Assembly: GCF_013408745.1 (NCBI RefSeq)
Contig: NZ_JACCBJ010000001.1
Coordinates: forward strand, 2,728,001 to 2,792,000
Direction of reading: 5' to 3'
DNA from: Leifsonia soli
Lineage (GTDB): Bacteria > Actinomycetota > Actinomycetes > Actinomycetales > Microbacteriaceae
Length of the DNA: 64,000 nt
The translations under genes and the position numbers were made by a program. Shown here piece after piece: positions 51,991-60,142 of this stretch. The stretch's first letter is position 1, and each line of letters opens with the position of its first letter. Below the pieces are notes generated by a model that saw only the letters and a list, made by a program, of their open reading frames with translations, was not told where the DNA came from and made no database searches.

Positions 51991-52998
51991 ATGGTGAACA
52001 GAATGTTGGGCGGGGGGATGACATTCGTTGTCGTCGTGGCCCTAGGACTAGGCATTACAGGCGCTAGCGCAGCACCGACGGCTCGTCATCTGGAGGCGCC
52101 GGGGTGCGAGGGCGTGACGGTGAACGCACCGCCACCGGGCGGCGATCAACTATCCGTGACAGACGCCGGGATGGCCGGTGCATCGCCGCTTCTAGAGAAG
52201 GCAAACGCGGCTCACGTAAAATGGGCCACCAACGTCTCCTGCACGGCGGTAGGCAAACGCGACCACCGCAGTAAGCCAGCCCCTCTTCACAGTCCCAAGA
52301 CCACAACGAGTCCGTCGTCAACCCTGGGGTCTTCGACCAATTGGTCGGGGTACGACACGGATGCATCGACTGCTTATTACGCACAGATGGAGTGGTATCA
52401 GCCCACGGTAAGCAATCCAAGCGGCGCAAGCGACTCCTATTCCTGCATCTGGCCGGGTATCGGCGGAGAGAACGGTGGCGTGCTCGTCCAGGCGGGCACT
52501 GAGGCTGACCGGCATTCGTATCTTCCCGGACAGACCGACTACTTCTGGTACGAAGTCGTAACCTCGAACTCGTCGGTCCAGACACGCGTCAACGGCGTTT
52601 CGGTGACGGCCGGCGATGACGTCGGCGCAGCGGTGAGTTACAACCAGTCCGCCGGCACCGTGTCTTTTACCGTGGTCAACTTCACTGCCGGCACTTCGGC
52701 TAACTTCAGCGTTGCTACACCGCACCCCAGTGGCACCGCTGAGTGGATCGTCGAACGCACTGAGATCAATGGCAACCTGACGTTTCCGTACCTTGCCAAC
52801 TTCGGAACCGCTCGCGTTATCGCCGCGTACTACAACATCCAGGGGAACGGCGCGGCACGGACGCCCCAACAGGGCGGTGCCCAACCGATCACGATGTACA
52901 GCCAGCGAGCGGGCAGCGCCGTGCTGTCCAGCCCGAACCCTCTTGGAGCGAACAACGCTCCGCAATTCACTGTCACCTGGCATTCGCCAGGCATCTAG
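51991..52998 (+). CDS. Secreted G1-family glutamic peptidase (eqolisin-like)
   Basis: A 335-residue protein: signal peptide (cleavage near residue 27), a Ser/Thr/Lys-rich pro-region to about 112, then a beta-sandwich beginning 'SSTNWSGYDTD'. 'WPGIGG ... VLVQAGTEA' holds the candidate catalytic Gln167 and 'TAEWIVERTE' the candidate catalytic Glu251, the Gln/Glu dyad of G1 acid peptidases. This family is known mainly from fungi, with fewer bacterial members. Start may also be ATG 52003. Lower GC and codon use differ from the core genes. A strong hairpin follows the stop. Confidence 0.85.
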   Translation: MVNRMLGGGMTFVVVVALGLGITGASAAPTARHLEAPGCEGVTVNAPPPGGDQLSVTDAGMAGASPLLEKANAAHVKWATNVSCTAVGKRDHRSKPAPLHSPKTTTSPSSTLGSSTNWSGYDTDASTAYYAQMEWYQPTVSNPSGASDSYSCIWPGIGGENGGVLVQAGTEADRHSYLPGQTDYFWYEVVTSNSSVQTRVNGVSVTAGDDVGAAVSYNQSAGTVSFTVVNFTAGTSANFSVATPHPSGTAEWIVERTEINGNLTFPYLANFGTARVIAAYYNIQGNGAARTPQQGGAQPITMYSQRAGSAVLSSPNPLGANNAPQFTVTWHSPGI

Positions 52999-53002
52999 CG
53001 AA

Positions 53003-53039
53003 GCGACTGGGTGGCTGGCTAAGCCAGCCACCCAGTCGC
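53003..53039 (+). terminator. Long perfect hairpin after the G1 peptidase gene
   Basis: The 18-nt arms at 53003-53020 and 53022-53039 are exact complements; with a realistic 7-nt loop the stem is 15 bp. There is no T-run. It starts 5 nt after the stop codon and can act for either strand. Confidence 0.75.
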
Positions 53040-53177
53040 CGCTCTACCATCCCGCGTAATTGAGCCCCGGACGTATCACCGGCGTGACCTTGTCCGCGCG
53101 AGTGAATCCCCACACTGAGTAGTCCTCCGAGTGGCACCCGTGAGCGCTGACAATGGGGAGAGACTCCAGCACGACCT

Positions 53178-54242
53178 TTACCGGCCGGCAATGTAGCGGA
53201 GGGTGGACCCGATGTACGCGGCGGACTCCGACTTCGAGATCTGCATCTCCCACCGGAACCCTGACGCCGTAGCCAGAAGAACTTCCCCATAGAGGACGAT
53301 CGGTAGCGCAGGGTTGTTCGCGAACCGACGATCAGGGCCGCCGCCCTTGTTCACGTACTGCCAGGTGGACCCGACCTGTTTCGTGTCCCGGAGAACCGGT
53401 CCGGCCGACTCGATGAACCGTGTGGTTGAGTCCGTCACCTGCAAATTGGTGTAGCCAACGTCGGTGAACTCCTTGCCCTGTTTCACCAGCACACGGTCGG
53501 GCAGAAAGTAGAGGGTAGTCTGCCCTGCCGTCCACGATGGGACGGCTACGTTCGTCACCAGCTGCTTCGGTGCTTTCGCCCCGACGGTAACCGGTTCCCG
53601 CCGCACGAGGTTCGACGCTCCCGCGTTCACTTTGTGCTGGTAGCCGGCGCCGACTGCACCGGATTGGGTGATGCGCCACCGGCCGGCGAGCCCGCGGAGG
53701 TGTTCGTCCGCGTCGACGAGCGCTTGGAACCGGGCGGCGGCTTCATCGTTGACGTCGTAGAAAACAACAACGGACTGGCGGGCCCGGTCGCGGAGCGCCA
53801 ACCACCACACCCCGGGGATGGCGAGCACCCAGAGGATCCACCCGAATGGCATGATGAACGCCCCGACGACGGACGCTGCCAACGCCACCCACCAGGCGAT
53901 GCCGTGACGGTTCGAGGCTTCACGGAGTTGCCGGACCACGTCGTCTGGCCCGGTCGGTTCCAGCTCCTGGACGTCTGCCCCGGTCACGTCCTCCATCAAC
54001 ACAGCGGACGCCGAGAACATCGTCGGTGACGCAGGCTGCACCGGTTGCGTCGCCCGGACGGGAACACGGCCGTTCAGGCTGGCGCGGTAGTAGACACCGC
54101 CGGCGCCCATGTGAACGTAGTTGCCGCGTGGACCCGAACCGACCCGGAACCCAGGCACGCCAGCGCTGACTCCGAGGCCCGACTTCGAGAGGTTGAACCG
54201 GAACGGTCCCGCCTTCAAGCTCTTGCGGATGTAGAACCCCAC
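53178..54242 (-). CDS. DUF4236 membrane protein
   Basis: A 354-residue protein. The N-terminus 'MGFYIRKSLKAGPFRFNLSKSGLGVSAGVPGFRVGSGPRGNYVHMG' is the DUF4236 signature. Two adjacent membrane helices occur around residues 135-175 ('WWVALAASVVGAFIMPFGWILWVLAIPGVWWLAL'), then a soluble domain of about 180 residues with no family I know. The domain is often attached to varied accessory modules; function unknown. It lies in the lower-GC accessory stretch. Confidence 0.82.
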   Translation of the reverse strand: MGFYIRKSLKAGPFRFNLSKSGLGVSAGVPGFRVGSGPRGNYVHMGAGGVYYRASLNGRVPVRATQPVQPASPTMFSASAVLMEDVTGADVQELEPTGPDDVVRQLREASNRHGIAWWVALAASVVGAFIMPFGWILWVLAIPGVWWLALRDRARQSVVVFYDVNDEAAARFQALVDADEHLRGLAGRWRITQSGAVGAGYQHKVNAGASNLVRREPVTVGAKAPKQLVTNVAVPSWTAGQTTLYFLPDRVLVKQGKEFTDVGYTNLQVTDSTTRFIESAGPVLRDTKQVGSTWQYVNKGGGPDRRFANNPALPIVLYGEVLLATASGFRWEMQISKSESAAYIGSTLRYIAGR

Positions 54243-54347
54243 CTGCTCTCCCCTGTCGATCTGGATTCATCTTGGCAGCGCCAACCGGCGCTTGACCCTG
54301 TGGTCACCCGAATTGGGGGCCGGCCACCGTGGTCAGTCTCCGCTGTG

Positions 54348-54608
54348 CTACGCGGGGAGCGTGGCGGTAACGTTGCCTCCGGCGCTCCCAGCCTGAGATT
54401 GCACTTCGGTCTCCGACGATGTTTCGTCGATGAGTTTCAGCGCGGGCGCCTCAACGATCCCCTGGACGATGGCTTGAACGATGAACGTCAACGCAGGTAG
54501 GGCGATCGTTGTCCCCAACCACCCGGTCAGCAGATAGAACGAGTGGAAGAGGCCCCCAGTGTTGAACTTCTCCGGGATCAACGGCCCGAATAACACCCAC
54601 ACAGCCAT
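54348..54608 (-). CDS. Small membrane protein, possibly degraded
   Basis: An 86-residue product with two hydrophobic helices ('FHSFYLLTGWLGTTIALPALTFIVQAIVQGIV') and an acidic Ser/Thr-rich tail. The frame is open to 54815, but the upstream part is basic and not protein-like. No clear RBS precedes the ATG. It may be the remnant of a longer gene beside the element junction. Confidence 0.35.
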   Translation of the reverse strand: MAVWVLFGPLIPEKFNTGGLFHSFYLLTGWLGTTIALPALTFIVQAIVQGIVEAPALKLIDETSSETEVQSQAGSAGGNVTATLPA

Positions 54609-54803
54609 CAGCCAGCGGTGGCCGACGATCAGCGGAACGCGGAACTCACGCGCTATTCGGCGTGCCCGAAAGCACGTCCGCGACACTACTCTGCTCTCGG
54701 GTCGGCGCCAGCATGTCCGAACCGGGCAGATCCGGTTCAGGATCAAGATCACCGGCTCGCTGAAAGCCAACGAGATCGCGGAAGTGGCCCGAAAACCCAC
54801 AAG

Positions 54804-54836
54804 ACCGCCCGGCAAAAGCTGGGCGGTTCTCTTATT
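54804..54836 (+). terminator. Intrinsic terminator near the element's left end
   Basis: Stem ACCGCCCGGC / GCTGGGCGGT with one G-T pair around an AAAA loop, followed by a pyrimidine tail TCTCTT. No intact gene is seen immediately upstream on the plus strand. Confidence 0.6.
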
Positions 54837-54873
54837 GGCGGAACCTCAGATCAGTTGGTTGGGCAACCTTAGA

Positions 54874-54900
54874 TGGCGGAGACGGAGGGATTTGAACCCT
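54874..54900 (-). repeat. Distal attachment site (27-bp copy of tRNA-Ser 3' end)
   Basis: The sequence is identical over 27 bp to 61957-61983, which is the 3' end of the tRNA-Ser gene including the CCA and T-arm. Flanking bases differ at both sides. It is read as the att site left by site-specific integration into the tRNA gene. Confidence 0.85.
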
Positions 54901-54991
54901 GACGGTGCTCCTTAATTGGCCTCCCAATCCCCGGAAAACCGCGAAATTCTGCGGCTCTTGAATGACATTGCACTGCTCTCGGTTACTGGAG

Positions 54992-55011
54992 TTGTGGGGT
55001 TTCTGTGGGGG
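54992..55011 (+). repeat. 20-bp direct repeat inside the element, left copy
   Basis: TTGTGGGGTTTCTGTGGGGG recurs in the same orientation at 61890-61909. Both copies lie inside the element near its ends, a position expected for recombinase arm-binding sites. Confidence 0.7.
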
Positions 55012-55155
55012 GCTCGCCGCCACATCTGGTTCGCGCCTGCGCACCGCCGGATTTCCAAGTCGGGAGAACCGGCAGCCCTGGACAGGCCCATCGCCGCCCA
55101 ACTCCTGAGACAACCGCCCAGCCGAGTACCACTACGCGATGACCAGGCGCCGAAG

Positions 55156-56877
55156 CTACCGGAGAAGCACCTCGGTGATCGGGCCGGCCGTGAGACCACT
55201 CACAATCCGAACAGACGGGACGTACACCGCCGGGCCTTCACCGGACGGGTTGTCCCACTCGTACGCGACCACCTGCAATGTGTTCAACCGCCGGCCGACC
55301 AGCACAGCCAGAGGGAACGGGCCGTGAAACGCCAGGTGAACCTCAGCGTTATCGGCGTCAGCGGACAACGACTTCAGCTCCGCCGAGATCGCCGCAGCAA
55401 CCGCCACGCCGTCGTCGGCGGACAGAAGGCCATCCACGTCCACAGTCAACGCATACGCAGCCGTGAAACCGCCCGACGCAACCAGCCGGTCGAATGCCGG
55501 GCCACTATTCAGGCTGCCGAGCCCGATATGAACAGCGATCTTCTTGGAGGAACGGTCCGCCGCGTCACCGACAGTCGCAGACACCACCCGTGGAGGCTGC
55601 CCGCCGCCACCGGATCCCCAGACCAAACCGGAACTGTCCACCACGCGCACATCCGAGAACTTCGTCTCCGGCAACGCTGCCCCCAACGCCAACGCCAGAG
55701 ACAGATGCATCCCGCCGCGCACCTCGACCGTCGTCGCCCGTGACATGTGGATCGCGTCCCCGGTGAATGGAAACGTCGCAGCCAACGCCCTCACCGACGC
55801 GGTATCCGGCAGTCGCCCCGGAGACGGGTCCAAGCGGATATGGAGGTCCGCCCCGCTGGCATCATCCGCCGTCGGTTCCGGGCGAGACTGAACCTCCAAC
55901 GTGAACACGTCACCACGGTCAGCAATCTCATCCTTGCGCTGCGCGACCCGGTGACGAACCTGATCACGGATGATCTCCAACACACCATCCACTGTGCGGA
56001 TATCCGACTGCTTCTTCGCCGCGAGCTCGCCATCAGAGAAGCCCAGGATACGATCTGGTGCCGAGAAATCGACCTTGGCAGGGTTGTCCGGATTCGCAAG
56101 CGTATTCGCGACACTAAGCGCAAAGCCGCTGTCCTCGTCCAATGCAACCAGCGCAGGTGCCTCAACCTCGCGGACGATCGTGCTGCATTCAATCTGCTTG
56201 GTCACGACAAGGACCGCGCCGGAGAGCCCCGACTTCAACGCCTCGCGCAGCCGATGGACCGTCGTCCCTGGCCGCAGATCACGGTGATCGCGCCACACGA
56301 CCAGACCAGCCGCCCGAGCGAACCTACTCACCGTGTCCGCATCCTCAGTGCCATCCGACTGCCGGTACGAAATGAAGATCGGACCGTCAGGGTCCACCGA
56401 CCCCTCTGCGATTTCCACCACGTTCTCAGACCGCTCCACGACGACATCCGTCAGAGCAGCTGGACGAAGCCGACGAGGGACCGCCTCGACAGCAGAGAAC
56501 CCGACGACAGGGTGCAAGGCCGCGACAACAACAACTGCCGAACCGTGCACATCCCTTGCGATCGCCCTCGCCGTCGCCTTATCGACGCCGCTAGGCGACG
56601 ACATCACCGGATGAGAATGCCACTCCCCCACATAGCCGGTTAGTTCGTCCTCCGGATGGGCAGCCCTGAAACGCTGCAGCAACGCATTCGCCTGGGCGCC
56701 GTCTCGCGTGTAGCGGTGCGTAGACGGGGCCTCCCCCGGCACCACCAGCACATCCGATGCAATAAGGTCGCCGTCCTCGAAGTGTCCCAACAGCACACCC
56801 CCGGCTTCCGCCCCGCCAGCACGCCTAATCGCGGTCACAATCTTCAACTCCGCAGCAGCCCGCAGTACCACCTTCAC
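55156..56877 (-). CDS. CBASS effector: JAB isopeptidase - TIR - SAVED fusion
   Basis: A 573-residue, three-domain protein. Residues about 1-135: JAB/MPN metallo-isopeptidase with Glu24, His87, His89, Ser96 and Asp99 (EWHSHP...SGVD), as in Cap3. Residues about 163-280: TIR domain ('GPIFISYRQSDG', 'GLVVWRDHRDLRPGT', candidate catalytic Glu237/239). Residues about 345-565: SAVED cyclic-oligonucleotide sensor ending 'HLAFHGPFPLAVLVGRRLNTLQVVAYEW'. TIR-SAVED effectors (Cap12) degrade NAD+ when a cyclic trinucleotide binds. The JAB domain at the front is unusual and replaces a separate Cap3. GTG start overlaps the Cap2 stop (GTGA, 56874-56877). The domain calls are firm; activity is inference. Confidence 0.88.
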   Translation of the reverse strand: MKVVLRAAAELKIVTAIRRAGGAEAGGVLLGHFEDGDLIASDVLVVPGEAPSTHRYTRDGAQANALLQRFRAAHPEDELTGYVGEWHSHPVMSSPSGVDKATARAIARDVHGSAVVVVAALHPVVGFSAVEAVPRRLRPAALTDVVVERSENVVEIAEGSVDPDGPIFISYRQSDGTEDADTVSRFARAAGLVVWRDHRDLRPGTTVHRLREALKSGLSGAVLVVTKQIECSTIVREVEAPALVALDEDSGFALSVANTLANPDNPAKVDFSAPDRILGFSDGELAAKKQSDIRTVDGVLEIIRDQVRHRVAQRKDEIADRGDVFTLEVQSRPEPTADDASGADLHIRLDPSPGRLPDTASVRALAATFPFTGDAIHMSRATTVEVRGGMHLSLALALGAALPETKFSDVRVVDSSGLVWGSGGGGQPPRVVSATVGDAADRSSKKIAVHIGLGSLNSGPAFDRLVASGGFTAAYALTVDVDGLLSADDGVAVAAAISAELKSLSADADNAEVHLAFHGPFPLAVLVGRRLNTLQVVAYEWDNPSGEGPAVYVPSVRIVSGLTAGPITEVLLR

Positions 56878-58346
56878 GCCCGCCCGCCACCTTCCAACAG
56901 ATCCAGCTCACGGGTCTCTCCCGCCGCGCTCAACGGGGCACCCGTCATCGTCGCGACCGCGTGGCGCGCCGCCGCCGCCGCGGCTTCCGCAACCGACGGC
57001 GGAGGAGTCAATGACACCGGAGATCCGCAACCCGCCTCGTACACCGCTGGTACCGGCTCACCGCGATCGCTCAACGGAAGCGGGCTCACGTTGTCACGGG
57101 GTGGGAGGACATCCACCCGGAACGTCTTACCTTCGTTCTGCAGCACCACCGTCAGCGCGTGGACGCCCAGAGCTTCAGCATTGTCGCGCAGCATCTTCGA
57201 TACTGTCCATTCGGCGCTCGCGTTGATGACCAGGTCGTGTTCTTCCAGAAGCACCCGGATGGTAGCGATGTCGTCGGCGAACTCCACCCGGGCGTCGATC
57301 CCGTCCGCGGGAACGTCGAACAGTTCGGCCAGCCGTCGTTTCACGGCATCGACCTTGAACAAGCCGACTTCCTTCTCTGTCGCCGTATGGCGCACGAGGT
57401 TCCCCGGAAGGACAAGGTCAGCATCGATAAGAGTGAAGCGGATCACCCCGGCGCGGGCGAGGGAGTCCGCCAGAAACGATCCGAGCGCTCCCAGGCCAAT
57501 GATCGCAACGGACTGGGTCTGCAGCTTCTCGTGAGCGGCGCCGGCTCTAAGCCGTCGGGTCTCGCGGCTGGTGCTGGCGCTTGTCAACCGTCGCACCACG
57601 ATCCCGCCGCTTCGCGTCGGCCAGGCCTCGAGCGCAATGGCCGCATAGTGATCGTCGCGGCTGTAGCGCAGCAGAACCACCGAGATCTTTCCGGCGTTGA
57701 TCCAGCGGGTCAACTGGTCTCCGTCGTCGAGCAGCGTCTGGATCTGCGACCAGTCGCGCGGAGGCGAAGCCACTTCGCCGAGATCGGCGACAGCCCCGTA
57801 GATGTAACGGTCCTTACGTCGCTTCGGCGGCATGGATCCGGTGCCGACCAGCCTGGCGACTCTCGGGTTGTGTCGGTCAAGCTGAAAACGAACAGGCTTG
57901 CCGAGGAACGCGTCAAGCTCCGGGTAGAGGTATACGTGACCATCGGTCTCCGACTGCTCGAAGTACCGATCGAGGTCCATGTCCGGCCGGTCCCCTACCC
58001 AGCCAGCATCTGCCTCCTCGAACCACCGTCCGACGTGGGTGAGGAACGCTTCAGCGTCAACCCACCAGAGCTGCTTCTTGTCATCCTCAGCGACGAGGCA
58101 GAGGTCACCGTTACGCTCCCGATGCCACGACCAGGCCAGCGAGTCCTGGTCTACGGGCGTGACGCGGGGTGGGGCATACGGAAACCGTGTTGTGAGTGTG
58201 ATTACGACGTCGCTGCGGCCGCCACTGTGCTCCACCGGACCCAACCAGGATCGTGGTCCGCTGGCGCGGAAACCGGCTCGAACGAGCGCCTCCCCGAAAT
58301 GCTCGCAGTGGTACCGGATGTCCTCATCGAGCGCCGCGACGTTCAT
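56874..58346 (-). CDS. cap2: Cap2-like E2-E1 ubiquitin-transfer fusion
   Basis: A 490-residue protein. The N-terminal E2-like domain has 'FPYAPPRVTPV' and the active-site Cys83 in 'NGDLCLV'. A linker domain follows, then an E1/ThiF domain with the ATP motif 'IIGLGALGSFLADSLARAG' (about 282-300), 'LIDADLVLPGNLVRH' and the candidate catalytic Cys440 in 'YEAGCGSPV'. Cap2 joins the C-terminus of the CD-NTase to a target and primes it for signalling. Its start overlaps the CD-NTase stop (ATGA) and its stop overlaps the effector start. It is shorter than the Cap2 proteins I know of (near 600 residues). Confidence 0.9.
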   Translation of the reverse strand: MNVAALDEDIRYHCEHFGEALVRAGFRASGPRSWLGPVEHSGGRSDVVITLTTRFPYAPPRVTPVDQDSLAWSWHRERNGDLCLVAEDDKKQLWWVDAEAFLTHVGRWFEEADAGWVGDRPDMDLDRYFEQSETDGHVYLYPELDAFLGKPVRFQLDRHNPRVARLVGTGSMPPKRRKDRYIYGAVADLGEVASPPRDWSQIQTLLDDGDQLTRWINAGKISVVLLRYSRDDHYAAIALEAWPTRSGGIVVRRLTSASTSRETRRLRAGAAHEKLQTQSVAIIGLGALGSFLADSLARAGVIRFTLIDADLVLPGNLVRHTATEKEVGLFKVDAVKRRLAELFDVPADGIDARVEFADDIATIRVLLEEHDLVINASAEWTVSKMLRDNAEALGVHALTVVLQNEGKTFRVDVLPPRDNVSPLPLSDRGEPVPAVYEAGCGSPVSLTPPPSVAEAAAAAARHAVATMTGAPLSAAGETRELDLLEGGGRA

Positions 58347-59347
58347 CCGAAGTCGCGCTTGCCCGCCGGGACCTCGCTGGCGCCCGCGACGATCGAGAAC
58401 GCCCGACGCTTGCCGTTCTCGTCGAAACCGTCGGGCATCGGGAACACGATCTCGTCGTCGCCGTTACAGCCCAGCAGGGCGCGCCACGCCTTCGCCGCTT
58501 TGCCTTCGTCGGGTTCCGCCAACGCATCCTCGGCAGTCGCTGCCGCGTTCTTGAACGCGTCGTTCAGCAAGTCCATCTGCTGGTCGGTTGCGCGGAACTT
58601 CACGGCCGCACCAGGGAGGGTCGGGTCCGACAGCACCGTGCCGTGGGTGACGATGTCGTCGATGATGTCGCTGGCGGCGCGCAGCGCAGATGTGTAGTAC
58701 TCGGCGACGTCGTTGCCAGCGACTCTACCCGTATCGAACGCCGTGTAGGTGACGAGCTCGATGAAAAGCCCGCCGGGCTTCGCGTTCCCTCGTAGGGCTC
58801 GACGGGTCTGCCGCATCAGCTTCACTACGGGCTTGTAGAGACCGGAGTGTGCCGTGTTCATCTCGGTGGCCAGGGATGTGAGCTTGTCGGGGTTCGTCTG
58901 GACCCATTCGTTGTCGTAGCCGCGGCGGGGGATCTCCCAGGTGTCGTCGCTGCGGGGACGCGCGGGAACCGCATCGACGTGCATGTCGTAATCAGGGAAG
59001 CGGACCTTCAGGCTTCGATCCTGCCTCTCGACGCGCGGGTTCCCTTCTGCGTCGTTACCGAACTCCGCGTCAAGCACGTTGAAGAAGCGGCTGAGGATCT
59101 GGTGGGCGGTGACGTCGTCCGGAAGCGATGTCATGCGCGCGAACACGTCGACGTCCTTGATCCGTCGGATCGACACGTCGCGCTTGTAGGAGCCGATCAG
59201 GATCGGGTCGATGTCGTAGCTGGACAGAACATCGTCGGCCTCCAGGGCGGCGCGTACCTGCTTGTGCGCGTCGGGGGCGTTGACCTTGTCCGCCTTCGGC
59301 TCGATGTTCTCAAGGGCCTGCTTGAACTGCGTGGGGAGGTGTGCCAT
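58343..59347 (-). CDS. CBASS cyclic-oligonucleotide synthase (CD-NTase)
   Basis: A 334-residue nucleotidyltransferase. The SMODS/NTase motif reads 'LIGSYKRDVSIRRIKDVDVF' (Gly-Ser52-53 region, metal Asp65 and Asp67), with the third acidic residue in 'DMHVDAVPA' (Asp125). A helical C-terminal domain follows. The last residue is Gly ('GKRDFG'), as needed for Cap2 conjugation. ATG with GGAGG 7 nt upstream; a longer frame to 59470 crosses the promoter. First gene of the CBASS operon; product nucleotide not predictable, though a SAVED effector suggests a cyclic trinucleotide. Confidence 0.9.
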   Translation of the reverse strand: MAHLPTQFKQALENIEPKADKVNAPDAHKQVRAALEADDVLSSYDIDPILIGSYKRDVSIRRIKDVDVFARMTSLPDDVTAHQILSRFFNVLDAEFGNDAEGNPRVERQDRSLKVRFPDYDMHVDAVPARPRSDDTWEIPRRGYDNEWVQTNPDKLTSLATEMNTAHSGLYKPVVKLMRQTRRALRGNAKPGGLFIELVTYTAFDTGRVAGNDVAEYYTSALRAASDIIDDIVTHGTVLSDPTLPGAAVKFRATDQQMDLLNDAFKNAAATAEDALAEPDEGKAAKAWRALLGCNGDDEIVFPMPDGFDENGKRRAFSIVAGASEVPAGKRDFG

Positions 59348-59397
59348 GACTGGCCTCCTTTCGGGTAAGCGGGGTTCGGGTCCCCTCTGGTAGTGAA

Positions 59398-59426
59398 AGT
59401 GTAGCGCCACATGGGGAAGTGGGCAA
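59398..59426 (-). promoter_or_regulatory. Candidate promoter of the CBASS operon
   Basis: On the minus strand, TTGCCC (59421-59426) and TACACT (59398-59403) are exactly 17 bp apart, 51 bp upstream of the CD-NTase ATG. Short repeated TGGGCA/AATGGGCAT units lie just upstream. Confidence 0.5.
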
Positions 59427-59517
59427 ATGGGCATTTTCGTTCGTGTAATAATGGGCATACCACACCCCACCGACGTGGGTTATGCTGCGGGAAAATGAGA
59501 AACGAATGGGAGCAGCA

Positions 59518-59808
59518 ATGAGGCAGCACGAAGGTTTCGCCCCAGCGGGCGAAGTTGTCGCTGACGAAAGAGCACGCATCGCGTTCGGGAAGGCCGGCGT
59601 TAGACGAGACGACCGTTATGCAGTTGCGATCAATGATGAAGGCGAAATACTCCTCACCCCGTTGGTCTCGATCCCTCGACGTGAACTATTCATCTGGGAG
59701 AACGAGCTCGCTCGCGAGGAGCTTGGGGAGGGCCTGCGGCAATCGGCGGCCGACGAAACCACATCACTTGGCAGCTTTAGCGACACCACGGCGGACGAGG
59801 TCGAGTAG
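59518..59808 (+). CDS. Putative antitoxin of a RelE-type pair
   Basis: A 96-residue acidic protein. 'RIAFGKAGVRRDDRYAVAINDEGEILLTPLVSIPRRELFIWEN' may be an AbrB-like or ribbon-type DNA-binding core; the tail is Ser/Asp/Glu-rich as in toxin-neutralising regions. ATG 59518 has GGGAG 5 nt upstream, better than in-frame ATGs at 59482 and 59506. The stop directly abuts the toxin start codon. Divergent from the CBASS operon with a shared 170-bp regulatory region. Antitoxin role is inferred from the partner. Confidence 0.65.
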   Translation: MRQHEGFAPAGEVVADERARIAFGKAGVRRDDRYAVAINDEGEILLTPLVSIPRRELFIWENELAREELGEGLRQSAADETTSLGSFSDTTADEVE

Positions 59809-60102
59809 GTGGGGTATGCCCTCAGATTCACCCGATCGGCAGCCAGCCGCCTGAAGGAATTCGACACGCCGGACCAGCAACAACGGTTGACGCGCTTACG
59901 CAGCAGCCTGAGCTTGCTGGAGACTGATCCCAATCTGCCCCAGCTGCGCTCGCACAAGTACACGTCCGTGCACGGCGTGAATGGTGAAGACGTGTGGGAA
60001 TCGTTCGTGGGCGACCCTGCAGCGGCGGACTGGCGGATGTTCTGGCACTATGGCCCTGAGGCCGACACAATCACCGTCGCGAGCATCACTTACCCGAAGT
60101 AG
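59809..60102 (+). CDS. RelE/HigB-like toxin
   Basis: A 97-residue protein of the RelE/ParE fold: 'ALRFTRSAASRLKEFDTPDQQQRLTRLRSSLSLLETDPNLPQLRSHKY' (two helices), then strands ending 'DWRMFWHYGPEADTITVASITYP'. RelE-like toxins cut mRNA on the ribosome. GTG start immediately follows the antitoxin stop. May stabilise the element. Confidence 0.7.
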   Translation: MGYALRFTRSAASRLKEFDTPDQQQRLTRLRSSLSLLETDPNLPQLRSHKYTSVHGVNGEDVWESFVGDPAAADWRMFWHYGPEADTITVASITYPK

Positions 60103-60142
60103 CAGTTGACGCTCGACTCCGCCTCATGTTCGTGGGGGGCCA

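Larger units (their letters stand above)
54609..55155. other. Gene-poor junction of the integrated element
   Basis: No credible gene. The stretch holds the hairpin at 54804, the 27-bp tRNA-Ser 3'-end duplication at 54874-54900, and a 20-bp sequence at 54992-55011 that recurs near the other end of the element. Confidence 0.6.

Noticed and set aside
54874..54900. A second tRNA gene
   Set aside because: Only the 3' 27 nt are present; there is no anticodon arm, D-arm or 5' acceptor strand.
54559..54915. Plus-strand open frame running into the att copy
   Set aside because: Basic, no motif, and it crosses a terminator hairpin and the tRNA-derived repeat.
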